A stretch of DNA of 64,000 nt from Terribacillus saccharophilus (GTDB lineage: Bacteria > Bacillota > Bacilli > Bacillales > Amphibacillaceae). Under the pieces are notes generated by a model. The model worked only from the letters and a program-made list of their open reading frames with translations, was not told the origin of the DNA and searched no databases. The translations under genes and the position numbers were made by a program. Below are positions 8,669-16,502 of the stretch, piece by piece. Every line of letters begins with the position of its first letter. Within the stretch, counting starts at the first letter, position 1. The stretch is taken from positions 1 through 64,000 of the forward strand of contig NZ_NPBJ01000023.1 in assembly GCF_002272075.1 (NCBI RefSeq). Direction: 5' to 3'.

Positions 8669-9109
8669 ATGGAGAAGAATCCTATTTCGAAAAAAATCAA
8701 ATTACTTTTAGTCATTGTTTGCTTAGTTGCAATTATTGGAGTTTCAGTCTATATAGTCCTGCCTTTTCTATCCGTTAATCACGATAGGACATTGGAAGAA
8801 AGTCTGAATAACAAGTTAAAAGAGGAAAATACAAATTCATTAAATCTTGGAGATTATATTAATTACGATTGGAAGAGAGCTTATTACTTTACCCCTTATA
8901 CATCTGAAAGCTATATGAAAGAGCAGTTGGGTTTTAGATTTTATGATCCAGTAAATCTGTCAATCAGAGATGATATTGAACTCTTCGTTGTAGTCAAGGA
9001 AGATAATACATTTGAATATGCGAGCGTCGAACTTCGATACGGGTATTTGTTACAAAAAGAAGAATACGTAACACCAGAGCATGATGTGATTGAAATTACA
9101 CATCCTTAA
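8669..9109 (+). CDS. Membrane-anchored hypothetical protein
   Basis: Protein of 146 aa. One hydrophobic helix (about residues 10-32, LLLVIVCLVAIIGVSVYIVL) acts as signal anchor. The rest is a hydrophilic extracellular domain with LGDYINYDWKRAYYFTPYTSESYMK near the middle. It resembles uncharacterised small exported proteins of Bacillaceae. The ribosome binding site is weak (TGGAAATAG). It lies alone, divergent from the PTS operon. No function can be named. Confidence 0.7.
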   Translation: MEKNPISKKIKLLLVIVCLVAIIGVSVYIVLPFLSVNHDRTLEESLNNKLKEENTNSLNLGDYINYDWKRAYYFTPYTSESYMKEQLGFRFYDPVNLSIRDDIELFVVVKEDNTFEYASVELRYGYLLQKEEYVTPEHDVIEITHP

Positions 9110-9130
9110 CTAGCTATTGCTTGTGCAAAA

Positions 9131-9162
9131 TAATAAAAACCGACTGGCAGCTGCCGGTCGGT
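9131..9162 (-). terminator. Rho-independent terminator on the minus strand
   Basis: Near-perfect palindrome CCGACTGGCAGCTGCCGGTCGG (given here as its centre, 9140-9161). On the minus strand it is followed by TTTTTATTATTTT. It ends the small gene at 9173-9346. Confidence 0.75.
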
Positions 9163-9172
9163 CCATGTAATA

Positions 9173-9346
9173 CTATTCTTCATTCTTCATTAATTCTTCT
9201 TCAAAGAAAAAAGTACTGGGATACTTATTGACTACATAAGAGTATTTTTTCATATTTTTCACATAATGACTTTTTAAGACTGTTACTAATTCATTTGACT
9301 CTCTTATTTTTACTATTTCTCCATTACGAAAAGTTCCTGCGCTCAT
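9173..9346 (-). CDS. Small hypothetical protein (57 aa)
   Basis: Begins MSAGTFRNGEIVKIRES and ends in an acidic FFFEEELMKNEE tail. It looks like a small SH3-like or beta-rich cytoplasmic protein, with alternating charged and hydrophobic residues (GEIVKI..LVTVLKSHY). ATG at 9346 has GAGAGG nine bases upstream; earlier TTG and ATG codons lack spacing. It is followed by its own terminator. Family not recognised. Confidence 0.6.
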   Translation of the reverse strand: MSAGTFRNGEIVKIRESNELVTVLKSHYVKNMKKYSYVVNKYPSTFFFEEELMKNEE

Positions 9347-9492
9347 AGGTCTCATCCTCTCGGGTATCAATTCAAAATTTATTTATGCTTGTATGATTCC
9401 CTAAAGAACTTCTATCAACTCTGGTATTTTTATACCGTGATTTCAGAGTAGTTATAATATGTTTTGTTTTTACTAGCTAAATTATTCAAAAT

Positions 9493-9520
9493 AAAAAAGA
9501 CTCCAGAAGGAGTCTTTTTT
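9493..9520. terminator. Terminator of the cold-shock gene
   Basis: AAAAAAGACTCC-AGAA-GGAGTCTTTTTT: a perfect stem with A and T runs on both sides. It serves the csp gene on the minus strand. Confidence 0.88.
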
Positions 9521-9528
9521 ATTTGTAA

Positions 9529-9729
9529 TTAGATTTTGTTAACGTTAGCAGCTTGTGCTCCACGTTGACCTTGTTCGATATCGAAAGAAACTTTTTGACC
9601 TTCGTCTAAAGATTTGAAGCCTTCGCCTTGGATAGCGCTGAAGTGTACGAATACATCTTCTCCGCCTTCAACTTCGATGAAACCGAAACCTTTGTCTGCG
9701 TTAAACCATTTTACTGTACCTTGTTCCAT
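9529..9729 (-). CDS. Cold-shock protein (CspB/CspD type)
   Basis: RNA chaperone of 66 aa with a single OB-fold cold-shock domain. RNP1 (KGFGFI) and RNP2 (VFVHFSAI) are intact. The protein binds single-stranded RNA and DNA and prevents secondary structure. ATG at 9729 has AGGAGG upstream; the longer open frame is leader sequence. A promoter at 9848-9876 gives a leader of about 112 bases, as is usual for csp genes, whose long leaders respond to temperature. It cannot be assigned to one B. subtilis paralogue. Confidence 0.96.
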   Translation of the reverse strand: MEQGTVKWFNADKGFGFIEVEGGEDVFVHFSAIQGEGFKSLDEGQKVSFDIEQGQRGAQAANVNKI

Positions 9730-9847
9730 AATAATTGCCTCCTGTTGTGGGTTGTCCACAAATGTATTACTACCCTTGTTCAAACATACTATCTCAAGAT
9801 AAAAATCATTCTTGCAAATTTTACACCGAACAAAAATAACTAAATTC

Positions 9848-9876
9848 ATCATAACATATAGAAGTATATATAGCAA
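9848..9876 (-). promoter_or_regulatory. SigA promoter of the csp gene
   Basis: Minus strand: -35 TTGCTA (9871-9876), 17-base spacer, -10 TATGAT (9848-9853). Predicted start near 9841. The region 9730-9841 is then the csp 5' leader. Confidence 0.75.
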
Positions 9877-10147
9877 ACACAGAAAAGCAGAAAATTTTAA
9901 AAGTGTAAAAACCTGGATTTACTCAGTTTAAGTCTACCTTTATTTATTTATCGTCCGATCAAGCAACTTCATTAAATTGTAGAAATCATCCAAATAACAA
10001 TCAAAAATTTTAGCTTATAGCCAGCCCAAAAACTCCTTTATTTTTTTACTTTCTTTTACATATATATACAAATTACTAGTGCTTTTCATGTGGCAATCTA
10101 TTATACTTTGATAGCGCAGTTGCGTAATACATAAAGGTGGGCAAGAT
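9877..10147. other. AT-rich intergenic region before the polysaccharide locus
   Basis: Holds a possible -10 TATACT at 10102-10107 for the glycosyltransferase operon, without a clear -35. The ATG at 10148 has RBS AAAGGTGGG. No coding or repeat structure is seen otherwise. Confidence 0.4.
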
Positions 10148-11398
10148 ATGTTCGATAATATTTTCGTACCAGGGCTGAATGGCATTGCTAGTTTCGTCTT
10201 TTGGTACCCATTTGTGATGTCGCTGTTTTGGATTGCTGGTACGCTTGTCTATATATGGTTTCGTGACAAAGACCAAAAAATTGATTTTGAGAAGGTCGAT
10301 TGGCCGCTGATCAGTTTTTTGGTCCCTTGTTATAATGAGGAAGATACGATTGAAGAGACATTAGATAACTTACTAGGTTTGGATTATCCGAAGAAAGAGA
10401 TCATTTTGATTAATGATGGCAGCAAGGATAATACTGCCTCTATCCTGAAAAAACTCAGTCAGAAACATCCGAGTATCCGAGTTATCCAGTCGTACGAGAA
10501 CCGAGGTAAAGCGAATGCTTTGCATCTTGGGGCGCATGCTGCCAGAGGTGAATTTCTGCTTTGCTTGGATTCAGATGCGATTCTTGATAATGATGCACCA
10601 TATTATTTGATTCATCACTTTCTGCATAAGGGTGAGCGTCTTGGTGCAGTTACCGGGAACCCGCGAATTCGGAACCGAAATACACTGCTCAGCCGGATGC
10701 AGCTCGTAGAGTACTCCTCTATCATTGGAGCAATCAAGCGCACCCAGCGAATTCTCGGAAAAGTTATGACGGTTTCCGGTGTTGTCGTGGCGTTCCGGAA
10801 GCGGGCGCTTTTGGATGTTCGTTTGTGGGATCGGGATATGATTACGGAAGATATCGCTGTCAGCTGGAAGCTGCAGCAGCGCTTCTGGGATATACGATAT
10901 GAACCGCGGGCACTGTGCTGGATGCTTGTCCCGGAGAGTTTGAAAGGAATTTGGAAACAGCGTGTTCGCTGGGCACAAGGAGGGCAGGAAGTTATGCTGC
11001 GCCACTGGCGTGTGCTGTTCCGCTGGAATCAGCGCCGCATTTGGGTTGTTTATTTAGAGCAATGGATTAGTACAATCTGGGCTTTTGCTTGGTTGTTTGT
11101 AACAGTATCACTATTGCTTACAGCAGAAACTTTCCAGGAAATGCTCATCTGGATTACATTCACTTCCTTCGCTCTTGTATTTATGAGTCTGATTCAGCTC
11201 TTTATCTCTTTGCATATTGATTCGAAGTATGACAAAGTGAAACGATTTTATCTGTGGGCATCCTGGTATCCTGCTATTTACTGGATCGTTAATACAGGTG
11301 TAGTAATGAGTGCGTTTCCTCGTGCCATTGCATCACGTTATAAAGGAGGCTATGCGACATGGAAAAGCCCAGACCGCGGGATCAACAGGAACAAGTGA
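10148..11398 (+). CDS. icaA: Poly-N-acetylglucosamine synthase-like glycosyltransferase (IcaA/PgaC family)
   Basis: Membrane GT2 processive glycosyltransferase (416 aa) that would polymerise UDP-GlcNAc into beta-1,6-linked poly-GlcNAc. N-terminal helix (about 12-37), then the catalytic domain with PCYNEEDTIEETLDNLL, NDGSKDNT, the DSDA metal site, an ITED-type motif (MITEDIAVSW, catalytic base) and QRVRWAQGG (the QxxRW product-binding motif), then C-terminal helices. The next genes encode a PgaD-like small membrane protein and an IcaB-like deacetylase, which supports the ica/pga assignment over other GT2 enzymes. It overlaps the next gene by 40 bases. Confidence 0.88.
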   Translation: MFDNIFVPGLNGIASFVFWYPFVMSLFWIAGTLVYIWFRDKDQKIDFEKVDWPLISFLVPCYNEEDTIEETLDNLLGLDYPKKEIILINDGSKDNTASILKKLSQKHPSIRVIQSYENRGKANALHLGAHAARGEFLLCLDSDAILDNDAPYYLIHHFLHKGERLGAVTGNPRIRNRNTLLSRMQLVEYSSIIGAIKRTQRILGKVMTVSGVVVAFRKRALLDVRLWDRDMITEDIAVSWKLQQRFWDIRYEPRALCWMLVPESLKGIWKQRVRWAQGGQEVMLRHWRVLFRWNQRRIWVVYLEQWISTIWAFAWLFVTVSLLLTAETFQEMLIWITFTSFALVFMSLIQLFISLHIDSKYDKVKRFYLWASWYPAIYWIVNTGVVMSAFPRAIASRYKGGYATWKSPDRGINRNK

Positions 11399-11808
11399 TC
11401 ATTTTGGAAAAGCAGTCTTTGCCGCGTTTCATCGTGAGCCTGCTATTCACACTGCTTATCTGGATTTATAGTCTGTTTGTCGTTTGGTTTTTTGCCTCTG
11501 CTTTATTTGATACAAATGATCGGTACAGCGGTATATTGAAAATAGCTTTCAAGACTTCAAATACCGAGGTTCGGACTTTCATGCTGATCGGTGTATGTAT
11601 ATTTCTGTTCTTCCTCCTTTACTTCTTGTTCTGGAGAACGTATAACAAGAAACGTTTTGGAAGCAAGACGCGACGCAAGCCGCCAAAGCCAGTTACAGTA
11701 GATGACTTGGAAAAGCTGGAGCTCATTCCAGCAGAAACAATCAAGAAACTGCAAACGAGCAATTATATTGAGTTCGAAAAAAATCCGGTACGTGATTTGG
11801 AAAAATGA
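11359..11808 (+). CDS. PgaD/IcaD-like small membrane partner of the polysaccharide synthase
   Basis: Protein of 149 aa with two hydrophobic helices (about 26-48 and 73-91), a basic linker (KKRFGSKTRRKPPK) and a C-terminal cytoplasmic tail. This matches the layout of PgaD, which stabilises PgaC and, in E. coli, takes part in c-di-GMP activation. ATG at 11359 follows AAAGGAGG and lies inside the end of the synthase gene, which suggests tight co-expression. The family call rests on architecture and position, since these partners are poorly conserved. Confidence 0.68.
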   Translation: MEKPRPRDQQEQVIILEKQSLPRFIVSLLFTLLIWIYSLFVVWFFASALFDTNDRYSGILKIAFKTSNTEVRTFMLIGVCIFLFFLLYFLFWRTYNKKRFGSKTRRKPPKPVTVDDLEKLELIPAETIKKLQTSNYIEFEKNPVRDLEK

Positions 11809-12675
11809 GAAGAATTCTTTTAATCCTTGTTGGTTTAGTAATAGTAGGGTTGATCACTTTTCGTGCTATTCACTTGTTTGAGGCAGACGTAGCCGAAGAG
11901 ACAAAGGTTGATCATGCCTTGAATCAAGATGGCTGCCTCGGATTGAATTACCATAGGGTAAGGCGCCCAACTGTGTTTAATAAGACAGTCTCTTTCTTCA
12001 CTCGGTCGGATGAACTGACACGCTATAGTGTCTACACCGATGATTTCGAGGGACAGCTCAAGAAACTAAAAGATATAGAAGTTACCTTTGTTACACCAGA
12101 AGACATTAATCGCTACCAGAAAGAAGGCGCTTTTCCGGATCGCTGCGTGTGGATCAACTTTGATGATATTGATCGGACTGTATATGAAAATTCCTTTCCA
12201 ATCCTGGAAAAAGAGAACGTACCTTTCACTCTTTATGTTATTGCTGGGCATGTCGGTGATAAGGACTTCCAAAATCTGCAGATGGCTACCTGGACGCAGA
12301 TACAGGAAATGGCCGACAGCGGACTCGCTACAATCGGTTCGCATACATATGATATGCACAGGCTTGAAGCAGACAAGCCACTGTTTCTGGATGACAATAA
12401 TCTGGAAGCCTTCGCAAAAGACTTAGAGAAAAGTAAAGCCGTGATTGAGAAGCATTTGAATATTGATCCTGTTACCTTCGCCTATCCTTATGGAAATACG
12501 AATGATAAGGTTGCTCAAGTTTGTGCAAGATGCTGGCTTCGAACAAGCGGCTATCCTTGCGCCGCAATCGATTACAGTAAAAGATGCCCCCTATTATTTA
12601 AACCGAATTGTTACTAATCCAGAAACATTTGAATCAATCATATTGCCTTATTTAGAGGAGCAGGAAAAAGGATGA
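11805..12675 (+). pseudogene. icaB: IcaB-like polysaccharide deacetylase, frameshifted
   Basis: NodB-fold deacetylase of surface poly-GlcNAc. N-terminal membrane anchor (about 2-24), GLNYHRVR, the metal/catalytic FDDIDRTVYENSFP motif, then FAYPYGNTND. After KVAQV the frame breaks: the first frame runs into an unrelated tail ending at 12617, while the +1-shifted frame gives VQDAGFEQAAILAPQSI and continues to TGA at 12673-12675. One extra T in the TTT at 12520-12522 explains the shift. The start overlaps the previous stop (ATGA). As read, the product lacks its last fifth of native sequence. A sequencing or assembly error is the main alternative. Confidence 0.82.
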
Positions 12676-12701
12676 AGCTTGGCTTAAGCTTCATCCTTTT
12701 T
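12665..12701. terminator. Bidirectional terminator between icaB and fosX
   Basis: AAAGGATGAAGCTT pairs with AAGCTTCATCCTTT around a 5-base loop, with A and T runs outside. Both genes' stop codons lie inside the hairpin. Confidence 0.88.
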
Positions 12702-13095
12702 TGTATGCTTTTACTCGTTCCTCCAGCGTGCCCGTGTGCAATTCGAACAGGTTATTATCAAAATCATAGAAATAGATGGACTCCCCCTCACCGGCAATCC
12801 GGGAGCGGGAGTGTCTTATTTCTAAGCCAGCCTTCTCTATCCTATCTCTGTACGTGTCGAGTTCAGTTGCTGTTACTTGAAAAGCGACGTGATGATATGT
12901 CCGGTTCACAACTTCTTCTGCTTGCATGACAGCAATCCATTGACCGCCTATCAAAAAAAACTTCTCCGGATATAATGAATGCCTTTCATTCCCGCTGTCG
13001 TATACTTCTTCCGCATCTAAAATCTCCTTGAAAAGAGCAGCTGTTTGATCGAGATTTCTGACAACAAACGTTATATGGCTGATCCCCTTGATCAT
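12691..13095 (-). CDS. fosX: Fosfomycin resistance epoxide hydrolase FosX
   Basis: VOC-fold metalloenzyme (134 aa) that opens the epoxide of fosfomycin with water, using Mn(II). The metal ligands of the family are present at the expected numbers: His7 (GISHITF), His69 (TYHHVAF) and Glu118 (LFELHTG). Glu44 (SLYPEKFFL), the FosX catalytic base absent from thiol-using FosA and FosB, is present. The match to the Listeria-type FosX runs the whole length. The gene overlaps the HD gene upstream by 4 bases (ATGA), so the two share a transcript. It is likely intrinsic resistance, as no mobile element is seen. Confidence 0.92.
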   Translation of the reverse strand: MIKGISHITFVVRNLDQTAALFKEILDAEEVYDSGNERHSLYPEKFFLIGGQWIAVMQAEEVVNRTYHHVAFQVTATELDTYRDRIEKAGLEIRHSRSRIAGEGESIYFYDFDNNLFELHTGTLEERVKAYKKG

Positions 13096-13703
13096 TCCGA
13101 AAGTCCCACGCTTTGAACAGAACCATGCGCTTCCATTTTTTCTTCCGCCTCGGCAACAATGGCTTGCCGCAGCTCATCCAGTACTGGATGGAATTCCGAA
13201 TGTGGCTTTAGCAAGTAAACCATTTCCTTTTCTATCTCCAGCCATGTATCCATCGAAGCTTCATTATGCTGCAACTGTGCTTCCAGCTTATCTAAAGCGT
13301 TGGCTACTTTTGCCTCGAATGTTTGTTTTGCTTCAAATTCAAGCCAAAGTGCCTGCAGCTCCTTCCCTGGCTCTTCTTCCAGCATTGCTCTGATATTATC
13401 CATTGCTGTTGACTCTGCCAGCTGCTTTTGTTTTTTTCTCCCCCTATCAAACAGCGTATCAAAAGCAGGCACATCCTTTGCCTCTGCTTCGACTAAATCA
13501 TGAATCGTGATCATCTTCAACAATTTTGCCATGTCTAGTTTTTCTTCTATGTATGGTTCTATAAGCACTGCCATCAGGCCTACGCGCCATGTATGTTCTG
13601 CTACACTTTCCTGTCTGCCGTTTGACAGCCAACTGTGTCGCATCTCAAATTTGAGCTTTTCAGCAAGTCTCAATACTTGCATAATTCCTCTCATATGTTC
13701 CAT
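13092..13703 (-). CDS. HD-domain hydrolase (YfbR-like)
   Basis: Cytoplasmic phosphohydrolase of 203 aa. The metal-binding HD motif is visible: VAEHTWRVG (His near 40), ITIHDLVEAEAKD (HD near 70-71) and a later Asp (ANALDKLEA). Members of this family remove phosphate from 5'-nucleotides, but the substrate here is unknown. ATG at 13703 follows GGGAAGGGGG; earlier ATGs are too close to that site. First gene of a two-gene operon with fosX. Upstream lies an MntR-like box, and HD enzymes often use Mn. Confidence 0.82.
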   Translation of the reverse strand: MEHMRGIMQVLRLAEKLKFEMRHSWLSNGRQESVAEHTWRVGLMAVLIEPYIEEKLDMAKLLKMITIHDLVEAEAKDVPAFDTLFDRGRKKQKQLAESTAMDNIRAMLEEEPGKELQALWLEFEAKQTFEAKVANALDKLEAQLQHNEASMDTWLEIEKEMVYLLKPHSEFHPVLDELRQAIVAEAEEKMEAHGSVQSVGLSE

Positions 13704-13757
13704 TGATATCATCCCCCTTCCCATCATATTACCATAATTTTCATGCAATACATGTCG

Positions 13758-13778
13758 TTTTTTGCCTTAGGTAAATTT
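13758..13778. promoter_or_regulatory. MntR-like box 1
   Basis: TTTTTTGCCTTAGGTAAATTT shares its core TTTGCCTTAGG-TAAA with Mn-responsive MntR operators. It overlaps a possible minus-strand promoter (TTTACC, 17 bases, TGTATT) of the HD-fosX operon. Assignment from sequence likeness and the mnt neighbour. Confidence 0.6.
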
Positions 13779-13813
13779 ATTTTCTTGATTGATTATTTTT
13801 TGCAAACATGCAC

Positions 13814-13858
13814 TTGACTTTCCCATGTACATAATATAATTTTGCACTAAGGCAAAAT
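13814..13858 (+). promoter_or_regulatory. mntABCD promoter with overlapping MntR-like box 2
   Basis: A -35 TTGACT (13814-13819), somewhat short spacer of 15 bases and a -10 TATAAT (13835-13840). The palindromic box ATTTTGCACTAAGGCAAAAT (13839-13858) covers the end of the -10 and the start site. Bound MntR would block transcription when Mn is plentiful. Confidence 0.7.
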
Positions 13859-13906
13859 AAGTGCGTGCGCCTAAAGAATTGAATTTACTGAAAAGGAGTG
13901 TTTTGT

Positions 13907-14836
13907 GTGAAGAAGCTGTTTTACTTTGTTTCCCCTTTGTTTGCTGTTTTCTTACTTGCTGGCTGTGGTGCTTCCGATTCTGCTTCGGGTTCTGAGGAAA
14001 ACAAATTGCAGGTGACGACGACTATTGCTCAAATTGCCGATGCTGCTGAACAGATTGGCGGCGAACATGTGGAAGTTGAAAGTCTAATGGGTCCAGGAAT
14101 TGACCCGCATTTGTACAAAGCAACGCAAAGCGATATGCAAAAGCTTCAGGATGCAGATGTCATTCTTTATAACGGGCTTCATCTGGAAGGCCAGATGCTG
14201 GAAGTGTTCGAAAATATGCAGGATAAGACACCTGCAGTAGCAATCGGGGAGAACATCGACGGTTCCGGTCTGCTTACTGATGCGGAGGATAACACATTGT
14301 CCGATCCTCATATCTGGTTTGACGTTGCAATCTGGAAAGATGCAATTGGCAGTATTACAGACACATTCATCGAAGAAGATCCCGATAACAAAGCAGACTA
14401 TGAAAAAAACGAAACTGCTTATTTAAAGGAACTGGATGAGCTGAAAGCTTATGCCGAAGAACAGCTAGCCTCCATTCCAGAAGAACAGCGGGTTCTCATT
14501 ACAGCGCATGATGCCTTTCAATATTTCGGTGAGGCATATGATATGGAAGTGATGGGACTGCAGGGGTTGTCTACTGACTCCGAATTCGGTCTGGCTGATA
14601 TCCAGAGACTGGTGGATACGCTGACTGAACGTAAAATTGGTGCTGTATTCGTGGAGTCGAGTGTGTCCGAAAAGTCGATCAATGCTGTGATTGATGGAGC
14701 CAAGGAAGCTGGACACGAAGTTGAAATTGGTGGCGAACTTTATTCTGATGCTATGGGTGAGGAAGGTACGGAAGAAGGCACGTATATCGGCATGTATCGT
14801 CACAATGTAGACACGATCGTTGACGCTTTGAAATAG
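13907..14836 (+). CDS. mntA: Manganese ABC transporter, substrate-binding lipoprotein
   Basis: Cluster A-I metal-binding lipoprotein (309 aa). Signal peptide with lipobox LLAGC, then the two-lobe fold. Expected ligands are seen: His in GIDPHLYK, His in DPHIWFD, Glu in VFVESSVSEK, and an Asp in the C-terminal lobe (GELYSDAMG). GTG at 13907 lies 8 bases after AAAAGGAG. It captures Mn(II) outside the cell and delivers it to MntCD. Zinc is an alternative, but the MntR-like boxes upstream and the gene order A-B-C-D favour manganese. Confidence 0.9.
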   Translation: MKKLFYFVSPLFAVFLLAGCGASDSASGSEENKLQVTTTIAQIADAAEQIGGEHVEVESLMGPGIDPHLYKATQSDMQKLQDADVILYNGLHLEGQMLEVFENMQDKTPAVAIGENIDGSGLLTDAEDNTLSDPHIWFDVAIWKDAIGSITDTFIEEDPDNKADYEKNETAYLKELDELKAYAEEQLASIPEEQRVLITAHDAFQYFGEAYDMEVMGLQGLSTDSEFGLADIQRLVDTLTERKIGAVFVESSVSEKSINAVIDGAKEAGHEVEIGGELYSDAMGEEGTEEGTYIGMYRHNVDTIVDALK

Positions 14837-14847
14837 GAGGATGACGA

Positions 14848-15597
14848 ATGGAAGCCTTGAATGTAAAGGATTTGCAAGTTGCATATGATAGAAAAGCTGT
14901 ACTAGAACAAGTGGAACTCTCTATACCGAAAGGAAGTCTTACAGCCATCGTCGGACCAAATGGCGCAGGAAAATCCACGTTAATCAAAGCCATTCTTGGA
15001 ATGCTGAAGCGTTCATCAGGACAAATTTCCATTCTAGGCAAGCCTTACAGTCCAAAAAACCGTAATGTAGGGTATGTACCACAGCGCGGATCAGTTGATT
15101 GGGACTTTCCAACTAATGCACTTGATGTCATATTGATGGGTCGGTATGGACATATAGGCTGGTTTAAACGGCCTTCAAAGCAGGATATTATGCTTGCGAA
15201 AGAGGCATTACACAAGCTCGGAATGGCAGATTACGCAGATAGGCAGATCCGCCAACTTTCCGGCGGACAGCAGCAGCGAATCTTTTTGGCACGCGCATTG
15301 GTGCAAGATGCGGAAGTATATTTCATGGATGAGCCCTTCGTCGGAGTGGATGCTAAAACAGAAAAAGCGATTATCGATCTGTTACGGGAATTAAAGCATA
15401 AAGGCAAAACGGTCATCGTTGTGCATCACGATTTACAGACAGTGCTGGAATACTTCGATCACACACTTCTATTAAATCGCACTGTGATAGCTAACGGGCC
15501 CACCGAGCAAGTATTTACAAAAGACCTGCTTCAAAAAACCTATGGCGGTACGTTGGCTTTCTTCTCACCAACCGGCGATAAGCGAGTTATGTCATGA
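14848..15597 (+). CDS. mntB: Manganese ABC transporter, ATP-binding protein
   Basis: ATPase of 249 aa that powers Mn uptake. Walker A GPNGAGKST (about 37-45), signature LSGGQQQR, Walker B VYFMDEPF and the switch His in VVHHDL are all intact. ATG at 14848 has AGGAGG. It lies 11 bases after mntA and overlaps mntC by 4 bases. Confidence 0.94.
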   Translation: MEALNVKDLQVAYDRKAVLEQVELSIPKGSLTAIVGPNGAGKSTLIKAILGMLKRSSGQISILGKPYSPKNRNVGYVPQRGSVDWDFPTNALDVILMGRYGHIGWFKRPSKQDIMLAKEALHKLGMADYADRQIRQLSGGQQQRIFLARALVQDAEVYFMDEPFVGVDAKTEKAIIDLLRELKHKGKTVIVVHHDLQTVLEYFDHTLLLNRTVIANGPTEQVFTKDLLQKTYGGTLAFFSPTGDKRVMS

Positions 15598-16502
15598 TAC
15601 AGGATATGTGGAATGCATTGCTGCATCAGCCGAACACGCAATGGGTTGTGCTGAGCACAATGCTGCTTGGGATTGCCAGCGGAGTTCTTGGAAGCTTTGC
15701 TCTCTTAAAAAAACAGAGTCTTATCGGTGACGCCGTTGCTCACGCAGCGCTGCCAGGCATATGTATTTCTTACCTCCTTATTGGTGAGAAGCAGTTGCTT
15801 GTCCTACTGCTCGGTGCGACTGCAACGGGACTACTGGCAACCTATCTCATCCAGCTTATTACTACAACGACGAGGATCAAAAAAGATGCTGCCATCTGTC
15901 TTATATTAAGCGTCTTTTTCGGTACAGGAATTGTTTTGCTGAGCCGAATTACGCAGCAGGCTGGAGGAAATAAAAGCGGACTCGACCACTTCATCTTCGG
16001 GCAGGCTGCAGCTATGACTCGGGACGATGTCTATACAATGGCTGGTGCTGCCGGCGGACTGATTCTCATCGCCTTTCTTCTATTTAAGGAATGGAAGCTG
16101 CTTATATTCGATCCTGACTTTGCCAAAAACAGCGGGCTGCCAGTTGGTTTACTTGAAACACTCTTCTCTACCCTGCTTGTAATTACGGTCGTAATTGGCA
16201 TCCAAGCGGTTGGCGTTATTCTGATGGCTGCATTGCTTATCATCCCAGCTATTAGCGCCAGGTACTGGACGGATCGGCTTGGCTGGATGGTGATCATCGC
16301 TGGAGCTATTGGGGCTTGTTCTGGGATAGTTGGTGCTTTAATCAGTACAATCAGCACCGGTTTGGCAACCGGTCCGCTCATCGTTGTAACTGCTGCTGGC
16401 TGTTTTATCTTCTCCTTCATTATCGGACCAAAGCGTGGTCTTATCCAAAAGCTGATGGCACATCACGTTAGTGCTGAACGCTTGAAGGAGGAAAGTTTAT
16501 GA
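15594..16502 (+). CDS. mntC: Manganese ABC transporter, permease
   Basis: Polytopic permease (302 aa) of the ABC-3 family with about nine hydrophobic helices. The early GDAVAHAALPG segment is the family signature that contacts the ATPase. Start ATGA overlaps the mntB stop, and its end overlaps mntD, so translation is coupled. It pairs with MntD to form a heterodimeric channel. Confidence 0.92.
   Translation: MIQDMWNALLHQPNTQWVVLSTMLLGIASGVLGSFALLKKQSLIGDAVAHAALPGICISYLLIGEKQLLVLLLGATATGLLATYLIQLITTTTRIKKDAAICLILSVFFGTGIVLLSRITQQAGGNKSGLDHFIFGQAAAMTRDDVYTMAGAAGGLILIAFLLFKEWKLLIFDPDFAKNSGLPVGLLETLFSTLLVITVVIGIQAVGVILMAALLIIPAISARYWTDRLGWMVIIAGAIGACSGIVGALISTISTGLATGPLIVVTAAGCFIFSFIIGPKRGLIQKLMAHHVSAERLKEESL

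Noticed and set aside
8505-8711. 68-aa + strand reading frame before the 8669 gene
   Set aside because: No ribosome binding site, no family look, and it overlaps the better supported membrane-anchored gene.
12519-12526. Programmed +1 frameshift in icaB
   Set aside because: No slippery codon pair with a stop or rare codon, and no stimulatory structure seen; a mutation or sequencing error is simpler.
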